Part shown: positions 26,148-37,135 of the stretch, piece by piece
Layout: every line of letters begins with the position of its first letter
Numbering within the stretch: the stretch's first letter is position 1
Source of the DNA: Pycnococcus provasolii
Lineage: Eukaryota; Chlorophyta; Pseudoscourfieldiophyceae; Pseudoscourfieldiales
NCBI GenBank assembly: GCA_049487715.1
Contig: CP150572.1
Coordinates: 1 to 64,000, forward strand
DNA length: 64,000 nt
Direction: 5' to 3'
Made by a program: the position numbers and the translations under genes
The notes under the pieces: model-generated
What the model saw: the letters and a program-made list of their open reading frames with translations, nothing else
Told to the model about the DNA's origin: nothing
The model's database searches: none

Positions 26148-27179
26148 GTTGCTGTACTGTTCGAGCTGAGGTTGGATTTTCTGGAGGACGGAAGAGGTCA
26201 GGAGGTCCGCGAGGTCGCTGCCGAGTGTTTTCGTCGTGGTTGCTAAGTTTGTTATGCTTTCTATCCCAATATCATTTGAAGAAGGTCACGGTGTGTTTGT
26301 GTGTGTGTGTGTCACAGAAGTTGTTGTGTGAGTCGAGTGTGTGCGGAAAACGCTCTCATGACACCTACACCAAAAAGGCAAACACTGTTTCTCCTGGGAA
26401 ACGAGACAGGAATTGGAAAGAAGGAAAAAAAAAACAGAAAGGCAACATGGCACGGTCACCCGCCACATGACATGCGTGACAAAGAGGCAGACGTACGTAC
26501 CCGCAGCTGTCAGTCAAAGGAGAGGGAGAAGGGGTTACTCTTCACTGGTGAGCGGAATGAGGGCTTTTCGTTCAAGGGTAGTCGTGAGTAATGGCGCAGA
26601 GGGCTTTCCTCTTCGGGGTCGGGTCGGGATCGAGGTCGGGGTCTAGGGGCACAGAGCGTCAGAGGCGGCGATCGGCCGCGCCAAACCCTCAAACGACGAC
26701 GAGGGACGAGGCGAGGGGCAAAAGCAGGGAAGGGGAGGAGGGGAGGGGCGACAAAAACCAACATCGGGCTTTTCCTTCAAGCGACCCGAAGCCCGAAGAG
26801 GTTAGAGGGGGGGACCCCCGACCTTCGAAGGGCGAATCCCGAACCTCATCATCAGGCCACTATCCGTAGTGGGGACTGGGGATCTCGACTGGGGGATTCG
26901 AGAGCGAGCTGAGCGAGCGACGAACCCGAAGGGGGAAGGAGAGAAGGCGCGTGCCATTTCTTCTTGGCCCCTGTTCCAAGTTCCAACGGTCATCTGAGTA
27001 CCCCGAATGCAATCCTGAGTTCATGGGATCCCCAGGTCCTCAACCCCGAAATCACTCCCCCACTCATTTGATTCGGGGTTGGTTCTCAGAAACCCGCCGC
27101 CATCTCAACCTTCGTCATCTTCTTCAACTTCCCTTCTCCCCCTCGAGCACAGCAGAGCAGAGCAGAGCGCATCAGCGCA
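26148..27179. promoter_or_regulatory. Divergent promoter of TRF-like and SRP72 genes
   Basis: A 1-kb space with a GT run near 26294-26311 and a purine-rich, G-run-bearing segment (26590-26760). Open frames here lack recognisable features and are judged chance. The last about 100 bp before SRP72 are C/T-rich. Confidence 0.4.
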
Positions 27180-29252
27180 ATGGAGTCCCTCGCCGTCGCC
27201 ATACGGCGCAACGACGAGAGGAAGGTCAACAAGTACGCCGACGACGTCCTCAACAACAAACACCACGACGACGAGGGCGCAGAACTGTTAGAGGAGCACA
27301 AACACACAGCCACCTTGGCCAAGGCGACGTGTCTCATACGCAAAAACAACTCGCTCAAAACGGCTGAGGCGATCTTAGCAGAACTCGCGTCGGACGACCC
27401 AGACGCACGCCTGAAGAGAGCGTACTGCCTCTACCGCCTTGACGAACACGCTGCGGCACTCAAACTGCTCGACACAGCCAACCCGGCGCACCAGCCTCTC
27501 GCCGCGCAGCTGCACTACAGGCTGGGAAACCACGCGGACTCAGCCGCGACGTACGAAGCGCTGCTCACAAACGACGTCGACGCGGCGGAGGACCTCGACG
27601 TACGCGCAAACCTTGTCGCAGCGCTCACGCTCGCGGGACGCGCGGCGGACGTGCCTTCCGTGCTCGCCAAATTTGGTGCGACGGGCGGAGAAACGGAGTC
27701 GTTCGAGCTCGCGTTCAACCTCGCCACCGCGCGCGTCGCCGCCACGCCAGGTGTCGCCGCCAGCGCGAACGAGGCGGCTGGGGAACTGCAGGCTGCGCGC
27801 GTGCTTGGCGCGTCGAACTTGGAAGATCTCGACAACGTCGAGCTCGCGGTGGAACTGGCGCCCGTCGACGTGCAGCTCGCGTACGTAGACGCGCTCGCGG
27901 GACGCACGGCATCGGCGGCATCCAGGCTGGAGGAACTTCTCAAATTATCAGACTCGCTTGACGACGACACCGTCGCGGTCGCCACCATCAACAACGTGGC
28001 GGCGCACCTCTCGCTGTCGTCCGCCGCGTCGTCGAACTCGTCCATAACGGCGGACGCTCTGCTCAAGCGCGTCGACAAGCTGTGCGCGCCGCGATCAGCC
28101 ACAAACCTTGGCGGTGCGCCACGCGCCAATCTCAGGCTCACGCCCGTGCAGGACAGGGCGCTGCTGTTCAACCGCGCTCTGCTGCAGCACCACACCAACA
28201 AGGCGCAGCTAGCCCGCCAGTCAGCCGCGGCGCTGTGCGAGCGCTTCCCCACGGATGCGGAGGCGCAGCTTCTGCTTGCAAGCTGCCAAGATCGTGGCGC
28301 GGCGACGTCGTCGACGTCCTCACGAGCGGCGAAAGCAGAGGAGGCTCTCAGGCGGTTCTTGGAGACGGCGGAGGGCGCGCCAGCCGCCGCCGCGACGTTC
28401 GCGCTCGCGCACTGCGCGGCAGCCGTCGGCGACCTCGCGCGAGCCGCAAGTGTGCTGCAGGGCCTTCCCGAAGCGTGGAGCATGCTTCCGGGCGTGGTGG
28501 CGACGCGACGGGCAATCATGCAGATCCAGGGTGGTGGTGATGGAGCCGACGGCGAGCTTCTGCAAGAGGCTGTGAACTACTGGACAGGCATTCAACGCTC
28601 CGGGCGTGCGCCGTCAGACGCGAACGGGGCGCCTGCGTTGCCAGATGACGCCTTGAGGCACCTCGCCGCGTTGCGTCCGGCTGCGGCAGCGGCTCTACTC
28701 GAGCGTGGGGATGGTGCTACCGCGGCAACGTTGTACGAGGCGGCGCTGGCGGACAGTGGCAACGACAACGCGCTTCAAGCTGGACGAATTCACGCAGTTG
28801 CGCTCGTTGACCCGTACCGCGCTGACGAGCTCGCGGAGGACCTTCCCGAGCTGACTCTGCTGGATGGAGAGGCGCTCGAGAAGCAAGCTCCGCCAACTGC
28901 TGCCGCAGTCGCGGCAGCTGCAGCAGACGGTGCGGCGACTGCCGAGGGTGGGACGGCAGAAGCCGTGGCTCAGCGCAAGAAGCGCAAGCGGAAAATCCGG
29001 TTGCCAAAGAATTACCAGCCGGGCGACCCGCCGCCAGACCCGGAGAGATGGATCCCGAAGTGGGAGCGTGCAGCCTTCAAAAAGCAGCGCAAGCGCAGGG
29101 AGAAGGAGATGGAGAAGTCAGGCGCCGTGCGCGGTGCGCAGGGCAAGGGTGCCGTCGACGCATCGCTGGACGCATCTGCCACGCCTGCAGCACCGACCGC
29201 CGTCGCCGACGCGCCGGCGCGAGGAAAGAAGGGAAAGAAGGGGCGGCGTTAA
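27180..29252 (+). CDS. SRP72: Signal recognition particle subunit SRP72
   Basis: A 690-residue protein, close to the 670 of animal SRP72. It consists of tetratricopeptide-like helical repeats through about residue 530 (AKATCLIRKNNSLKTAEAIL, RLKRAYCLYRLDEHAAALKL, QLHYRLGNHADSAATYEALL). Then comes the SRP72 RNA-binding domain near 600-640 with KRKRKIRLPKNYQPGDPPPD and PERWIPKWERAAFKKQRKRR, which contacts the SRP RNA. The C-terminus is a basic low-complexity tail (RGKKGKKGRR). With SRP68 it forms the heterodimer of the SRP S domain, which brings ribosomes translating secretory proteins to the ER. The ATG at 27180 is the first in frame and follows a C-rich leader. Confidence 0.93.
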   Translation: MESLAVAIRRNDERKVNKYADDVLNNKHHDDEGAELLEEHKHTATLAKATCLIRKNNSLKTAEAILAELASDDPDARLKRAYCLYRLDEHAAALKLLDTANPAHQPLAAQLHYRLGNHADSAATYEALLTNDVDAAEDLDVRANLVAALTLAGRAADVPSVLAKFGATGGETESFELAFNLATARVAATPGVAASANEAAGELQAARVLGASNLEDLDNVELAVELAPVDVQLAYVDALAGRTASAASRLEELLKLSDSLDDDTVAVATINNVAAHLSLSSAASSNSSITADALLKRVDKLCAPRSATNLGGAPRANLRLTPVQDRALLFNRALLQHHTNKAQLARQSAAALCERFPTDAEAQLLLASCQDRGAATSSTSSRAAKAEEALRRFLETAEGAPAAAATFALAHCAAAVGDLARAASVLQGLPEAWSMLPGVVATRRAIMQIQGGGDGADGELLQEAVNYWTGIQRSGRAPSDANGAPALPDDALRHLAALRPAAAAALLERGDGATAATLYEAALADSGNDNALQAGRIHAVALVDPYRADELAEDLPELTLLDGEALEKQAPPTAAAVAAAAADGAATAEGGTAEAVAQRKKRKRKIRLPKNYQPGDPPPDPERWIPKWERAAFKKQRKRREKEMEKSGAVRGAQGKGAVDASLDASATPAAPTAVADAPARGKKGKKGRR

Positions 29253-29369
29253 AACACCTATAAGGTCGCTCATTCAGTAATGGAATGTACTTTACTTTGT
29301 CCAGTTTGTGGTGAGGAACAGAGGAGGAAAATCTGAAATCTGTCGGGAAAAATCTTAGTGGGCCGTCCG

Positions 29370-31577
29370 CTATTTTGCGATGGGTTTGTTAAGGGTAGGA
29401 TTCGAGATCCGTCTGCTCCCTATGCCACCGCTGGAACGCGAGTCGTCCTTGTACTCCACCTTGGCAACGAGCACAGAATCCTCGAGGTCCGTCAACTCGC
29501 GATCGAGCTCGTCAATCTGCTTGAACATGTGGTTCGAGTCCTCGCCGACGATGCGCAGCTTGCGACAAAGCAGTTTGCTCCTTTCCAGCTGCCTCGTGAA
29601 TCCGGTCGAATGTAGGTGGTCAGCAATCGCGAAGAGCTCCTCCATGTTACTCTGCGAGCTTCGCGCAGCCTCGAGCTGCGTGATGAGATCGTCCATGAGA
29701 TTCTTTCGTTTCTGCACCTTGCTCATCATCGCAATCTGGTTTCCGTTGTCCTCCTTGAGCGATCTGTTGATTGACGTCCCAGCCACGGCGTGGATGATGC
29801 GGCCAAGCTGCCCAGTCTTCGTCTCGGTGAGCTTCTTCTTGTAGGCCACCTGATCCACAATCTCCTTGAAGATTTCCTTGTGCTGCTTGAGCATTTCCAC
29901 AAGCTTTTCGTGGTTAGGGATCACCGTCTTCGCCTTTGACTGCAACTTATCGTTCTCCTGATATCTAACCCACTGCGTGGTGAAGTGCGCGCCGATGACG
30001 GATATTGGCAGAGCCGTGATGATGATGGACGCAATCATCGTAACGCTCGCGACGAGCTTTCCTAGTGGCGTGACGGGGATCACGTCGCCGTATCCCACAG
30101 TCATGAGTGTGACGATGCACCACCAGAAGGTGGCTGGGATGGACGGGAAGTCGTCCTTCACGTCACCGGAAAGCTCGGCGTAGTACGCGAGCGTGCTGAA
30201 GAGCACCATGCTCAGAATGAGCAGGAACATAAGCATCCCGAGCATGTCCATAGACTCCATGACTGCCGTTCCCACAACCTGCATCTTGCCAAACCGGCCT
30301 CCGAGCTTAAGCACGCGGAACACGCGCACGAGGCGGATGATGCGAACGATGCGCGTGTTGCTCGTGTCGCCGATGATGCTGCCGAGCGCAATCTCGACGT
30401 AGAAGGGCAGGATGGCGACGAAGTCAATCAGGTTCATCGTCTGCTTGAAGAAGATCCACCTCTGTGCCGCCGACCAGAACTTGAGCGCGTACTCGACGGT
30501 GAACGCCGCGACGCACACCACCTCGAGCATGTAGAAGACGTCCTTCGACTGCTGGTCCTCGAGCTCGGGCAGCGTCTCGAGGCAGAACGTCACGGAGCTG
30601 ATGAAAATAAGCAGCAGGATGGTGGTGGACGCAAGCCAAGCGAAGAAGCTGTACTCCGTGTTGGTCATGAAGTCGAACACTTCCGCCTGAACTCTCTCGT
30701 ACGCTCGTTTTGAGTGCTTGCGCTCGTCGGGCGCGTCGCCGTCACCAGCCGCCTTGTTGTCGCCAAACGGCGACTCCTTCCCGCTGTCGAGCCGGAACAC
30801 GGCGTCGATGTCGTTCTGCAGCGCCTCGCGCTCTTTCTCCGCGTCCGGCCTGTCTATGGGTAGCAAGTCGCGATTCTGCGTAGTGAGGCGAGCTCGTATC
30901 GACTTGCCCTTCAGGTTCTTCAGCAGCTTTTCCGCAAGTTCCGGCTTGACTCCAGGTATCAATCCCTCCGTGGAGCGACGTGCTTGCGTCTTCGACTTTG
31001 TGAGCTTCGCCTTTTCAATTGTTTCGGGTGTGCCCGCGCCGATGTAGTACTTGGACGATGCTTCGAGCCCGGGCAAGGCTGTCTTCGCCCTAGCGAGCGG
31101 GTCTTTGTTATCTGCGCCCGACGTGCTTTCGTTCCCGGCCGCCGCCGTCTCACCTACGCGAGGCGCCCCCGACCCGTGACCTTCGTCGTCCTCCGCCTCG
31201 AGTCCTCCCATGACGTTGACGCGCGACGCGAGCACGACCACCGCCCTGAGCTTTGACCATCGCTCTCGCGCGAGCTTGCTCTGCGCCTTTTCGCCCGCAT
31301 CCGGCGACGGCGGTCCCGAGTCGCCGGCGAGCTCCGGCGCCGGCGCGTTACCCAACTGCAAGTGCGTCGTCGTGCCTGAGAGAGATGCTTCGCCATTGTT
31401 CTCACCACCAGTACCACCACCAGTACCACCACCAGCAGCAGCAGCCGAGCTGAGTCCCGCGAGTTCTTTGGAGATATCCTGCGAGATGCGCCTCTGCAGC
31501 TGTCTGTCTCTGTCGTCGTCGTCGTCGTCAAGAGCGCTACTACTTCTCGCCACGGCGCGGCCTATGGGGACGGGCAT
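29370..31577 (-). CDS. Voltage-gated potassium channel
   Basis: A 735-residue protein from the ATG at 31577. A long cytosolic N-terminus (about 270 residues, Ala/Gly-rich with acid patches) precedes the six-helix channel core. S1 is WLASTTILLLIFISSVTF and S3 is LIDFVAILPFYVEIAL. S4 carries regularly spaced Arg (RIVRIIRLVRVFRVLKLGG). The pore loop has the K+ selectivity filter TVGYGD, followed by S6 VTMIASIIITALPISVIG with a PxS-like kink. After S6 come about 190 residues, Lys/Gln-rich and probably coiled coil. The sequence resembles Kv channels of the shaker class, but there is no clear T1 domain. It conducts K+ across the plasma or an internal membrane on depolarisation. Confidence 0.92.
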   Translation of the reverse strand: MPVPIGRAVARSSSALDDDDDDRDRQLQRRISQDISKELAGLSSAAAAGGGTGGGTGGENNGEASLSGTTTHLQLGNAPAPELAGDSGPPSPDAGEKAQSKLARERWSKLRAVVVLASRVNVMGGLEAEDDEGHGSGAPRVGETAAAGNESTSGADNKDPLARAKTALPGLEASSKYYIGAGTPETIEKAKLTKSKTQARRSTEGLIPGVKPELAEKLLKNLKGKSIRARLTTQNRDLLPIDRPDAEKEREALQNDIDAVFRLDSGKESPFGDNKAAGDGDAPDERKHSKRAYERVQAEVFDFMTNTEYSFFAWLASTTILLLIFISSVTFCLETLPELEDQQSKDVFYMLEVVCVAAFTVEYALKFWSAAQRWIFFKQTMNLIDFVAILPFYVEIALGSIIGDTSNTRIVRIIRLVRVFRVLKLGGRFGKMQVVGTAVMESMDMLGMLMFLLILSMVLFSTLAYYAELSGDVKDDFPSIPATFWWCIVTLMTVGYGDVIPVTPLGKLVASVTMIASIIITALPISVIGAHFTTQWVRYQENDKLQSKAKTVIPNHEKLVEMLKQHKEIFKEIVDQVAYKKKLTETKTGQLGRIIHAVAGTSINRSLKEDNGNQIAMMSKVQKRKNLMDDLITQLEAARSSQSNMEELFAIADHLHSTGFTRQLERSKLLCRKLRIVGEDSNHMFKQIDELDRELTDLEDSVLVAKVEYKDDSRSSGGIGSRRISNPTLNKPIAK

Positions 31578-32543
31578 GGGGAGATGGGAATGGAAATGAA
31601 GATAGACTGGATTCCCAGGAGGAGGACTCGCGAGGCCGAGAACAACTGTCGCGTGAAGTTGAAAGTAAAGGGGAAGTTGACCCTCGCGAAGGAAAGAGAC
31701 GTCTGTCAACGGGAGGAGGACGACCCGAGGAGGAGGTCGTGTAAGGTTTTGGAGGGACCGGTGGAGGAATTCGTTCCCAGTCCCCCGTGCCCGGTCCCGG
31801 TCGGTCCTCACAGTCCTCACGAACGGGGATGCCTGAGGACACTGTCACTCCACCACACTCGCACAGACCACTGACAGACCACTGACAGGTGACAGACCTG
31901 TGTTGTACATTAGTTCTTATCAGGCGAGACTACAAGGTTTCTACTTTCTTGCTACTGTACCGGAGAGCCGGAGAGGGTTCTCCTTCTTGATCAGCTCCGA
32001 CTCCGAGATCCTAGAGAAGAAGGAGAAGAAGTCCACGCCAAGTCATAGCCTCCCTCACCGAGGCTCAGGCTGGTGAGGGAACCAACCGGCACTCAGAGTT
32101 AGACAATGATAGGGGATAGTACATACTGTCAACCTGATGAAAAGAGTTCCCTCGGCTCCTTGGCGTATACAGTAACAACGGGAGGAACGTCCCGTTGTCC
32201 TTCTCGGAAAGCTTGGGGAAAGAATCACACGAACCCGAACCCGAACCCTAACCCTAACCCTAACGCTCCTACCCTAATCCGGGAATAAGGGAAGTCCTCC
32301 TCCTGTGATGGCCATGGCTGGTACGAAGCACACTTAAGCCGTTCGCCAAGTGCTCCCTTTCATCATGCAAAGCTCAACGTCGAAGGAAGTACGTCACCTC
32401 GTACGCGCAATGCTGGAATCTGAATCGGGAACGAACGAACGTATACATGGTAAAAGGTTTTCTTTCTTACTATGGTAAAATAACAGCTTGTTGTTGAGAC
32501 AACACAACACAACAACGAGGAGCAGAGCTTCTTCTGCTACGGC
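31578..32543. other. Spacer with telomere-like cluster and short repeats
   Basis: Upstream of the channel gene and downstream of the SWIB gene. A short direct repeat based on GACCACTGACA occurs at about 31867-31890. A telomere-like cluster, GAACCC units passing into CCCTAACCCTAACCCTAA, lies at 32231-32279. No gene was recognised. Confidence 0.5.
32231..32279 (+). promoter_or_regulatory. Telomere-like cluster with CCCGAA variants
   Basis: Two CCCGAA units grade into three CCCTAA units, then a separate ACCCTAATCC, all within 50 bp, about 650 bp upstream of the channel start. Confidence 0.45.
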
Positions 32544-33013
32544 CTACCGCCGCCGCGGAGGAGGCGGAGGCGGAGGCGGAGGTGCGCCGCCACCACCACC
32601 ACCTCCTCCAGGCTTCTTCGTATTTGCAGCCTTGGGTTTCTTCGCCTTGCGCTTTTCGTCGGCGGTGCTCGTGAGCTGCGACTGGCCGTTCACCGTTGTG
32701 TGGAACACGTGCTTCGATATGAGCTTCGGTAGACTTTTGAACGCGTCGAATCCCTTGGGTCCGAATACGCGCGCGAGCGCCTCGTCCGGAATGATTTGCC
32801 GTTTGTTCTTTGGGTTCTGCAGATTGTGAGCCTTGAAGTACGCCCACAGGTGTTTCACCACCTCGGCTCGTCCCATCTCCCCGTGCGGGAGGTTGGCGCC
32901 TTCGAAGAAACTTGCGAGCTCGGTGGACAGGATGACCACTCCGAAAGCGACTTTTCGTTTCTTGCTTTCCTTCTCAGCGGGTTCCTCCTCCTTCTCCTCT
33001 TCTGCTTCGTCGT

Positions 33014-33048
<35 letters not shown>

Positions 33049-33242
33049 TCGTCCTTGCTGAGGTACTCTTCGACGAACCCGCGTATGACCGCCTTGTAGT
33101 GCTTGAGCGAGTGTCCGAGCGACGCCTCCAGCTGCGTGCGTATCATGCGCTCGCTGCACGTCGCCAAGTCGGCCTGCTCGAGCTGCTCGAACACGAGCGC
33201 GCGCAGGTGCGCTTCATCGACCGCCGGCGCCGCGCTCGCCAT
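32544..33242 (-). CDS. SWIB/MDM2-domain chromatin protein with DEK-C-like region
   Basis: A 232-residue protein from the ATG at 33242. Residues 10-65 (LRALVFEQLEQADLATCSERMIRTQL, LGHSLKHYKAVIRGFVEEYL) look like a DEK C-terminal domain, a small DNA-binding helical fold. An acidic linker with Gly and Asp runs follows. Residues about 110-190 form a SWIB domain: LSTELASFFEGANLPHGEM, EVVKHLWAYFKAHNLQNPKNKRQI, LARVFG..GFDAFKSLPKLISKHV (in pieces). DEK-C plus SWIB resembles yeast UAF30 and plant SWIB proteins, which act in RNA polymerase I transcription or chromatin remodelling. The C-terminus is a Gly run, then a Pro run, then RRR, from a CCG/GGC repeat. Confidence 0.87.
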
Positions 33243-34463
33243 CGGCAGGGGAATGAAGGGGCGTTGAATTCGGGGTTCGGGGGCACAGGTTTCGGGGTTT
33301 TCTGCTTTCCCGAACTCCCTACGGCCGATCTCTGCGATTCTTTCGGCCAACGAAAATCCCCGTCAAAAACAATTCCGTCTTTTCTCTTGCTTTTACTCGT
33401 CTTTTTACTCGTTTTTTTTGTGTGTTTTTCTCATTGGTTTCTCCAAGTTCTTATCGTGAAGTTGCGCTGTGACTGTGCAGGTTTCCTTGCTTGTGGACTG
33501 GACTGGTTATGCAATTTACTAATTTCCTTTGCGTTTCCCATATGTGACATCACGTACTCGTTCAGACAGTCAGACCTCGATCGAGAGGGCTTCGTTATCG
33601 CCACAGAGGGGAGCCACACCTCACGCAGACGCAGACACTAGACAGACGGAGTGAGATCAGAGCGATGATCAGAGGCCGAACGATGATTCGGCGAGAGCGA
33701 GCCTCAGCGCTGCAAGTGTCAACGGGAGTGAGAGGCTGAGAGGGGGGAAAGCTGCGCAGACCGCAGGGCGTGTACAAAGGGCAGAGGGCAAAGGGCAAAG
33801 GGCAAAGCACGAAGGAGGACGGAGGACGGAGGAGAGCTCGTCCTCTTCCCCCTAAAGGTTTAGGGTAAGCTGCCCAAAGCTCGGGAAAGAAAGGAGGAAG
33901 GAGGAAGGAGCTGCTGCGTCTTGCACCGAGTGCGTGAGTGCCAAAGCATCCTCACTCCTCACTGTCCTCAGCCTCGCTGCTCCCAGGGTCCCACCACGGG
34001 TGTGCTTCCTTCCACGCCCTGCGAGTCTCTTGGAGCGCGTGTTCGGAAACTCAAACGACGGTTCGTTCCATCAAAGGAAATGCACGCAGAACCCTCACCT
34101 TAAGTCCCTTAAGTAAGTAAGTAAGTGGGTGGTTGAGTCGCGTGAAGTCACTCACTCACTCGTCTTTGCTGTAGCGTTTAGCGAACACTTGAAAGTGCTC
34201 ACATAAGGTTAGTCCATACTCCCTTTGGCCGCCTAAGCTTAAGCTTAACGGTGCGAGGAGTTCAGCTTTCTTCTCCTTCGCTTCCTAAGGCCGAAAGTTT
34301 CCTCTCTCTCTCTCTCTCTTAACAGTAGGGTGGGGTGCACGTTTGCGCATTGACCGCTCCTTGCAAAGCTTCGACGACCAGCTTTCGCACCTCTGACACG
34401 CAACTGGCGCACGCACAACTGGAAAACAACAACAACGTTCCGGAATATTCGGCGAAAGGAAAG
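33243..34463. promoter_or_regulatory. Divergent promoter with simple repeats
   Basis: Between the SWIB gene and the zinc-finger gene. It contains tandem GGGCAAA units (33779-33805), GGAGGAC units (33813-33835), one GTTTAGGGTAA motif (33858-33868), AAGT repeats (34110-34125) and a CT run (34301-34319). No coding frame is convincing. Confidence 0.45.
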
Positions 34464-36005
34464 ATGCCGTCGTGCCACCGCTGCTCCACGTCCGTCAAGG
34501 ACGAGTCCCTTCTGGCCACGTGCCCCGTGTGCATGACGCACTTCCACAACACCGTCGACTGCGGAAGAAGAATCAAAGAAGCTTGTCTTGACATGGACCC
34601 GCTCGAGGCGGCGAAGCAGTGCCCAAAGTGCGCGCAGCTGTGCATATGCGCAGGAGGACCCGTACGTCGATACCCTTCGCCATTTTGTTTTGACTGGCCT
34701 GCTTGATTGCTTGCTTGCCTTTTCAGGGGAACGCGCACACACACAAACAAACAAACAAACAAACAAACACATACGCTCACTTCTACACTGCCATCAAAAC
34801 AACAGGTGAAGTGCCATGCTGGCGTGCAGCGCAAACGGCGCCAGGAAAATGCCTTTGAGCGCATGGACAGGAGGCAGAAGCGCATACAGATACAGAAGGA
34901 GTACAGCGAAAAGAGGCAAAGACTTAAGCTCGCCACTGGCACATCGGGAAGCTCGGCGGAGACGTTGCAGAACAGTAGCGACGGCTCGCCACCGCACCTC
35001 TCGGACGCGGACCGCGCGAGGTCGTACAACACTGACGAAGCGAGCGGAGGCGCCGTCATGGGGAAACTTAACCCAGGCTCGCCGCCAGAGAGCGCCAACT
35101 CGCAGGACGTCCTTTCTCTCGCACTTGCAGACATGATTCCACCGCAGCCCCTCCAGCGCTATGCGCAGCTACCGCCGATGCTTCCCACGACCAATCCAGG
35201 CTCGTCAGAGTCTGATGGCGTGTACTTCTCAGGTTCAGTTCTGCCGTCGCAGCACGTTGGTCCCTACGGAATGCCGCCGGAGTCGTTCGACGTAAGCGAC
35301 GGAGGTGTCCACTACTATAAGGCAAATTCAGGCTCGCCAGAGAGCGACGGCGCCGTGAACATCTCCGCGCCCGCTCCGCTGTCAGCGGAAGATTCCCTTC
35401 ACTTTGACATCGAGGCGGCGGCTGCCGAAGACGAGTACCTGAGAGAGTTCAAGTGGGACGACATGATGAACCTCAACTTCCTGCTCGGCTTCATGTCATC
35501 CGTCGCATCCGTCATCTGCCTCACCGTGCTGCTCGTCTCCGTGTGGCAAGAGCCGACCAACGCGAGACGCGGATCGACGAGCGGCGCCATCGACGGGCCA
35601 CGTCAAGGCGAAGGGGATTCCTCTGGCGGCGCGGCGACGGCACCTGACGCGGACGAGAAGACGGACGCGGTAAGCTCGGGCGGTGACCAGACAATACGTG
35701 AGGTGGATGGAACGTCGACGACGACATTGTGGCTTTCGCCACCTCCGCTTTCGCCGGAGTCCAGGCTCGTGGCGAGTGGTGGCGACGCAATCGGAAGTAG
35801 CACACGCTCGGGCGATGATGACATTACGCGCGCATGCGTGATATCAGCGCTCGTGCTTATATGTGTCGCCGGTATCATAGGCGCCGTGCTTGCGCTGAGG
35901 CGCGCAAGGGCAAAGCGCAGGAGGCTCAACGAGAAAGATGAGAAAGGCATCAGCGGCAGAGGCGGCACGCCCACCAACAAAGTGTTGGCGGAGAACGAAC
36001 CTTGA
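34464..36005 (+). CDS. Cys-rich zinc-finger protein with two membrane helices
   Basis: Two exons (34464-34661 and 34806-36005) joined over a 144-nt intron with GTACGT donor and ACAG acceptor in phase 0, giving 465 residues. Residues 3-80 hold a cluster of paired cysteines: CHRC, CPVC, CPKCAQLCICAGG, then VKCHAGVQRKRR. This resembles the CXXC-R1 zinc finger of CDCA7-like proteins, though the last Cys pair is atypical. The middle is a Ser/Pro-rich region with three related segments (NPGSPPES, NPGSSESD, NSGSPESD). Two hydrophobic helices follow: LLGFMSSVASVICLTVLLVSV near 270 and ACVISALVLICVAGIIGAVLAL near 410, the second followed by a basic RRARAKRRR. A membrane-anchored zinc finger is unusual. 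Function unknown. Confidence 0.7.
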
Positions 36006-36162
36006 AATATTAACTGCGGCTGCCCCGCGATGCCTCGATGAACTCGTTTCGAAAATGGGTTTTCCGTCGAAGATCGAAAGGTCTCCGAAGTAAAACTCGT
36101 GTAATTAAACGCAAAAATGAATTATAAAAGTGAAAGAAGTCTAATGGATGCAATAAAGTTAC

Positions 36163-36802
36163 TCACTTGGTGATGGCGTCGAGTTGCGCCTGGATCGTCT
36201 CGATTTGCTGGAACGTGTCGAGCAGCTCGTCACGCGTCATCTCCACGGTGACGTTCGACGCGCGGTCCGCCGCCGCCCCGAGCACGCCCGGCGCGAGCCG
36301 CAGCTGCAGTCGCGCCATGGGCACGAGAGGGTCGCTCTGCCGTGCCTCGTCGCAGTCTCCGTCGTCACCTAGATCGCCGCAGGCTCCCGCAGAACCCTGC
36401 GCTATGGGCATGTGTACCTCCCACTCCGCGTCCACGAGCACGCCGTCCCGTCCCCCAAACGGCGTCGAGCGCGCGTGCTTCCGCACCGCATCCCCGTGTG
36501 TCGCCCAGATGGACGCGAGTGCTGCACTTGTCGCCTCGTTCAGCGCACCGTGCGTGGCTGCCACCGTCGCGACGTCAGCCGCCTTGCAGTTGATTCTTGC
36601 AAGCTCCAGAAGGCACGACAGCACGGCTGACTGCACAGTCTCCTCACCCTGCAAGCCCTTGGTGTTGCGACTGCAATGTGGCCACTGCGGATGCGCCGAG
36701 CTCTGCGCTGAGCGAGCTTGCGTCCTCTGCAGACTGCGCCTTGAGCAGCTTCTTCAGAAACACGAACGGGCGCGCGTCGACGTCGGCCGCTCGCGACGGC
36801 AT
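36163..36802 (-). CDS. COMM-domain (COMMD) protein
   Basis: The C-terminal 75 residues fit a COMM domain: VLVDAEWEVHM, the Trp-containing strand, then ARLQLRLAPGV and the final helix VEMTRDELLDTFQQIETIQAQL. The main frame (36163-36654) has no ATG, and a second frame upstream supplies MPSRAADVDARPFVFLKKLL. A 37-nt GT-AG intron (36649-36685) joins them in phase to a 200-residue protein, the usual COMMD size. A single-base indel near 36655 would also join them. COMMD proteins form a heteromeric ring in the Commander complex, which recycles membrane proteins from endosomes with retriever. Which COMMD member this is cannot be told by eye. It lies downstream of the CNBD gene on the same strand. Confidence 0.72.
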
Positions 36803-37135
36803 CCGCGACGGCGAGGCGACTAAATGTAACCGAAAGGGAGGAGGGCTGAGGTGGAGGGCTGCCCAAAACAGGGGGGGTGAAAAGTAGGGGGTTGGGTGGG
36901 GGGGGGGTGCGTTCGCCTACCGCATCACCGCCTGTGTGTCACGTCACGTCACGTCACGTACGGCGTACAAGCCTGCCTGCGAGACTTTGCGCTTTCCGCT
37001 CTGCTTCACCCGCACGTGCGTGTGCATGTGCATGGGCCACCGAGCGAGCGAGCGAGCGAGACGAACGCTCCGGTTAGGCGTACTGTATTGCCGGCCATAC
37101 GCCGACCACGTGAAGAGCAGTACTGTATATTTATT
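36803..37135. other. Spacer with G-runs and short direct repeats
   Basis: Upstream of the COMMD gene. G-runs of up to 11 bases (36869-36907) could form a quadruplex. Short direct repeats follow (CACGT x3 near 36939-36957 and GCGA x4 near 37044-37060). No gene seen. Confidence 0.4.

Noticed and set aside
26591-26869. A 92-codon frame upstream of SRP72
   Set aside because: Arg/Ser/Gly low-complexity sequence in a purine-rich promoter segment.
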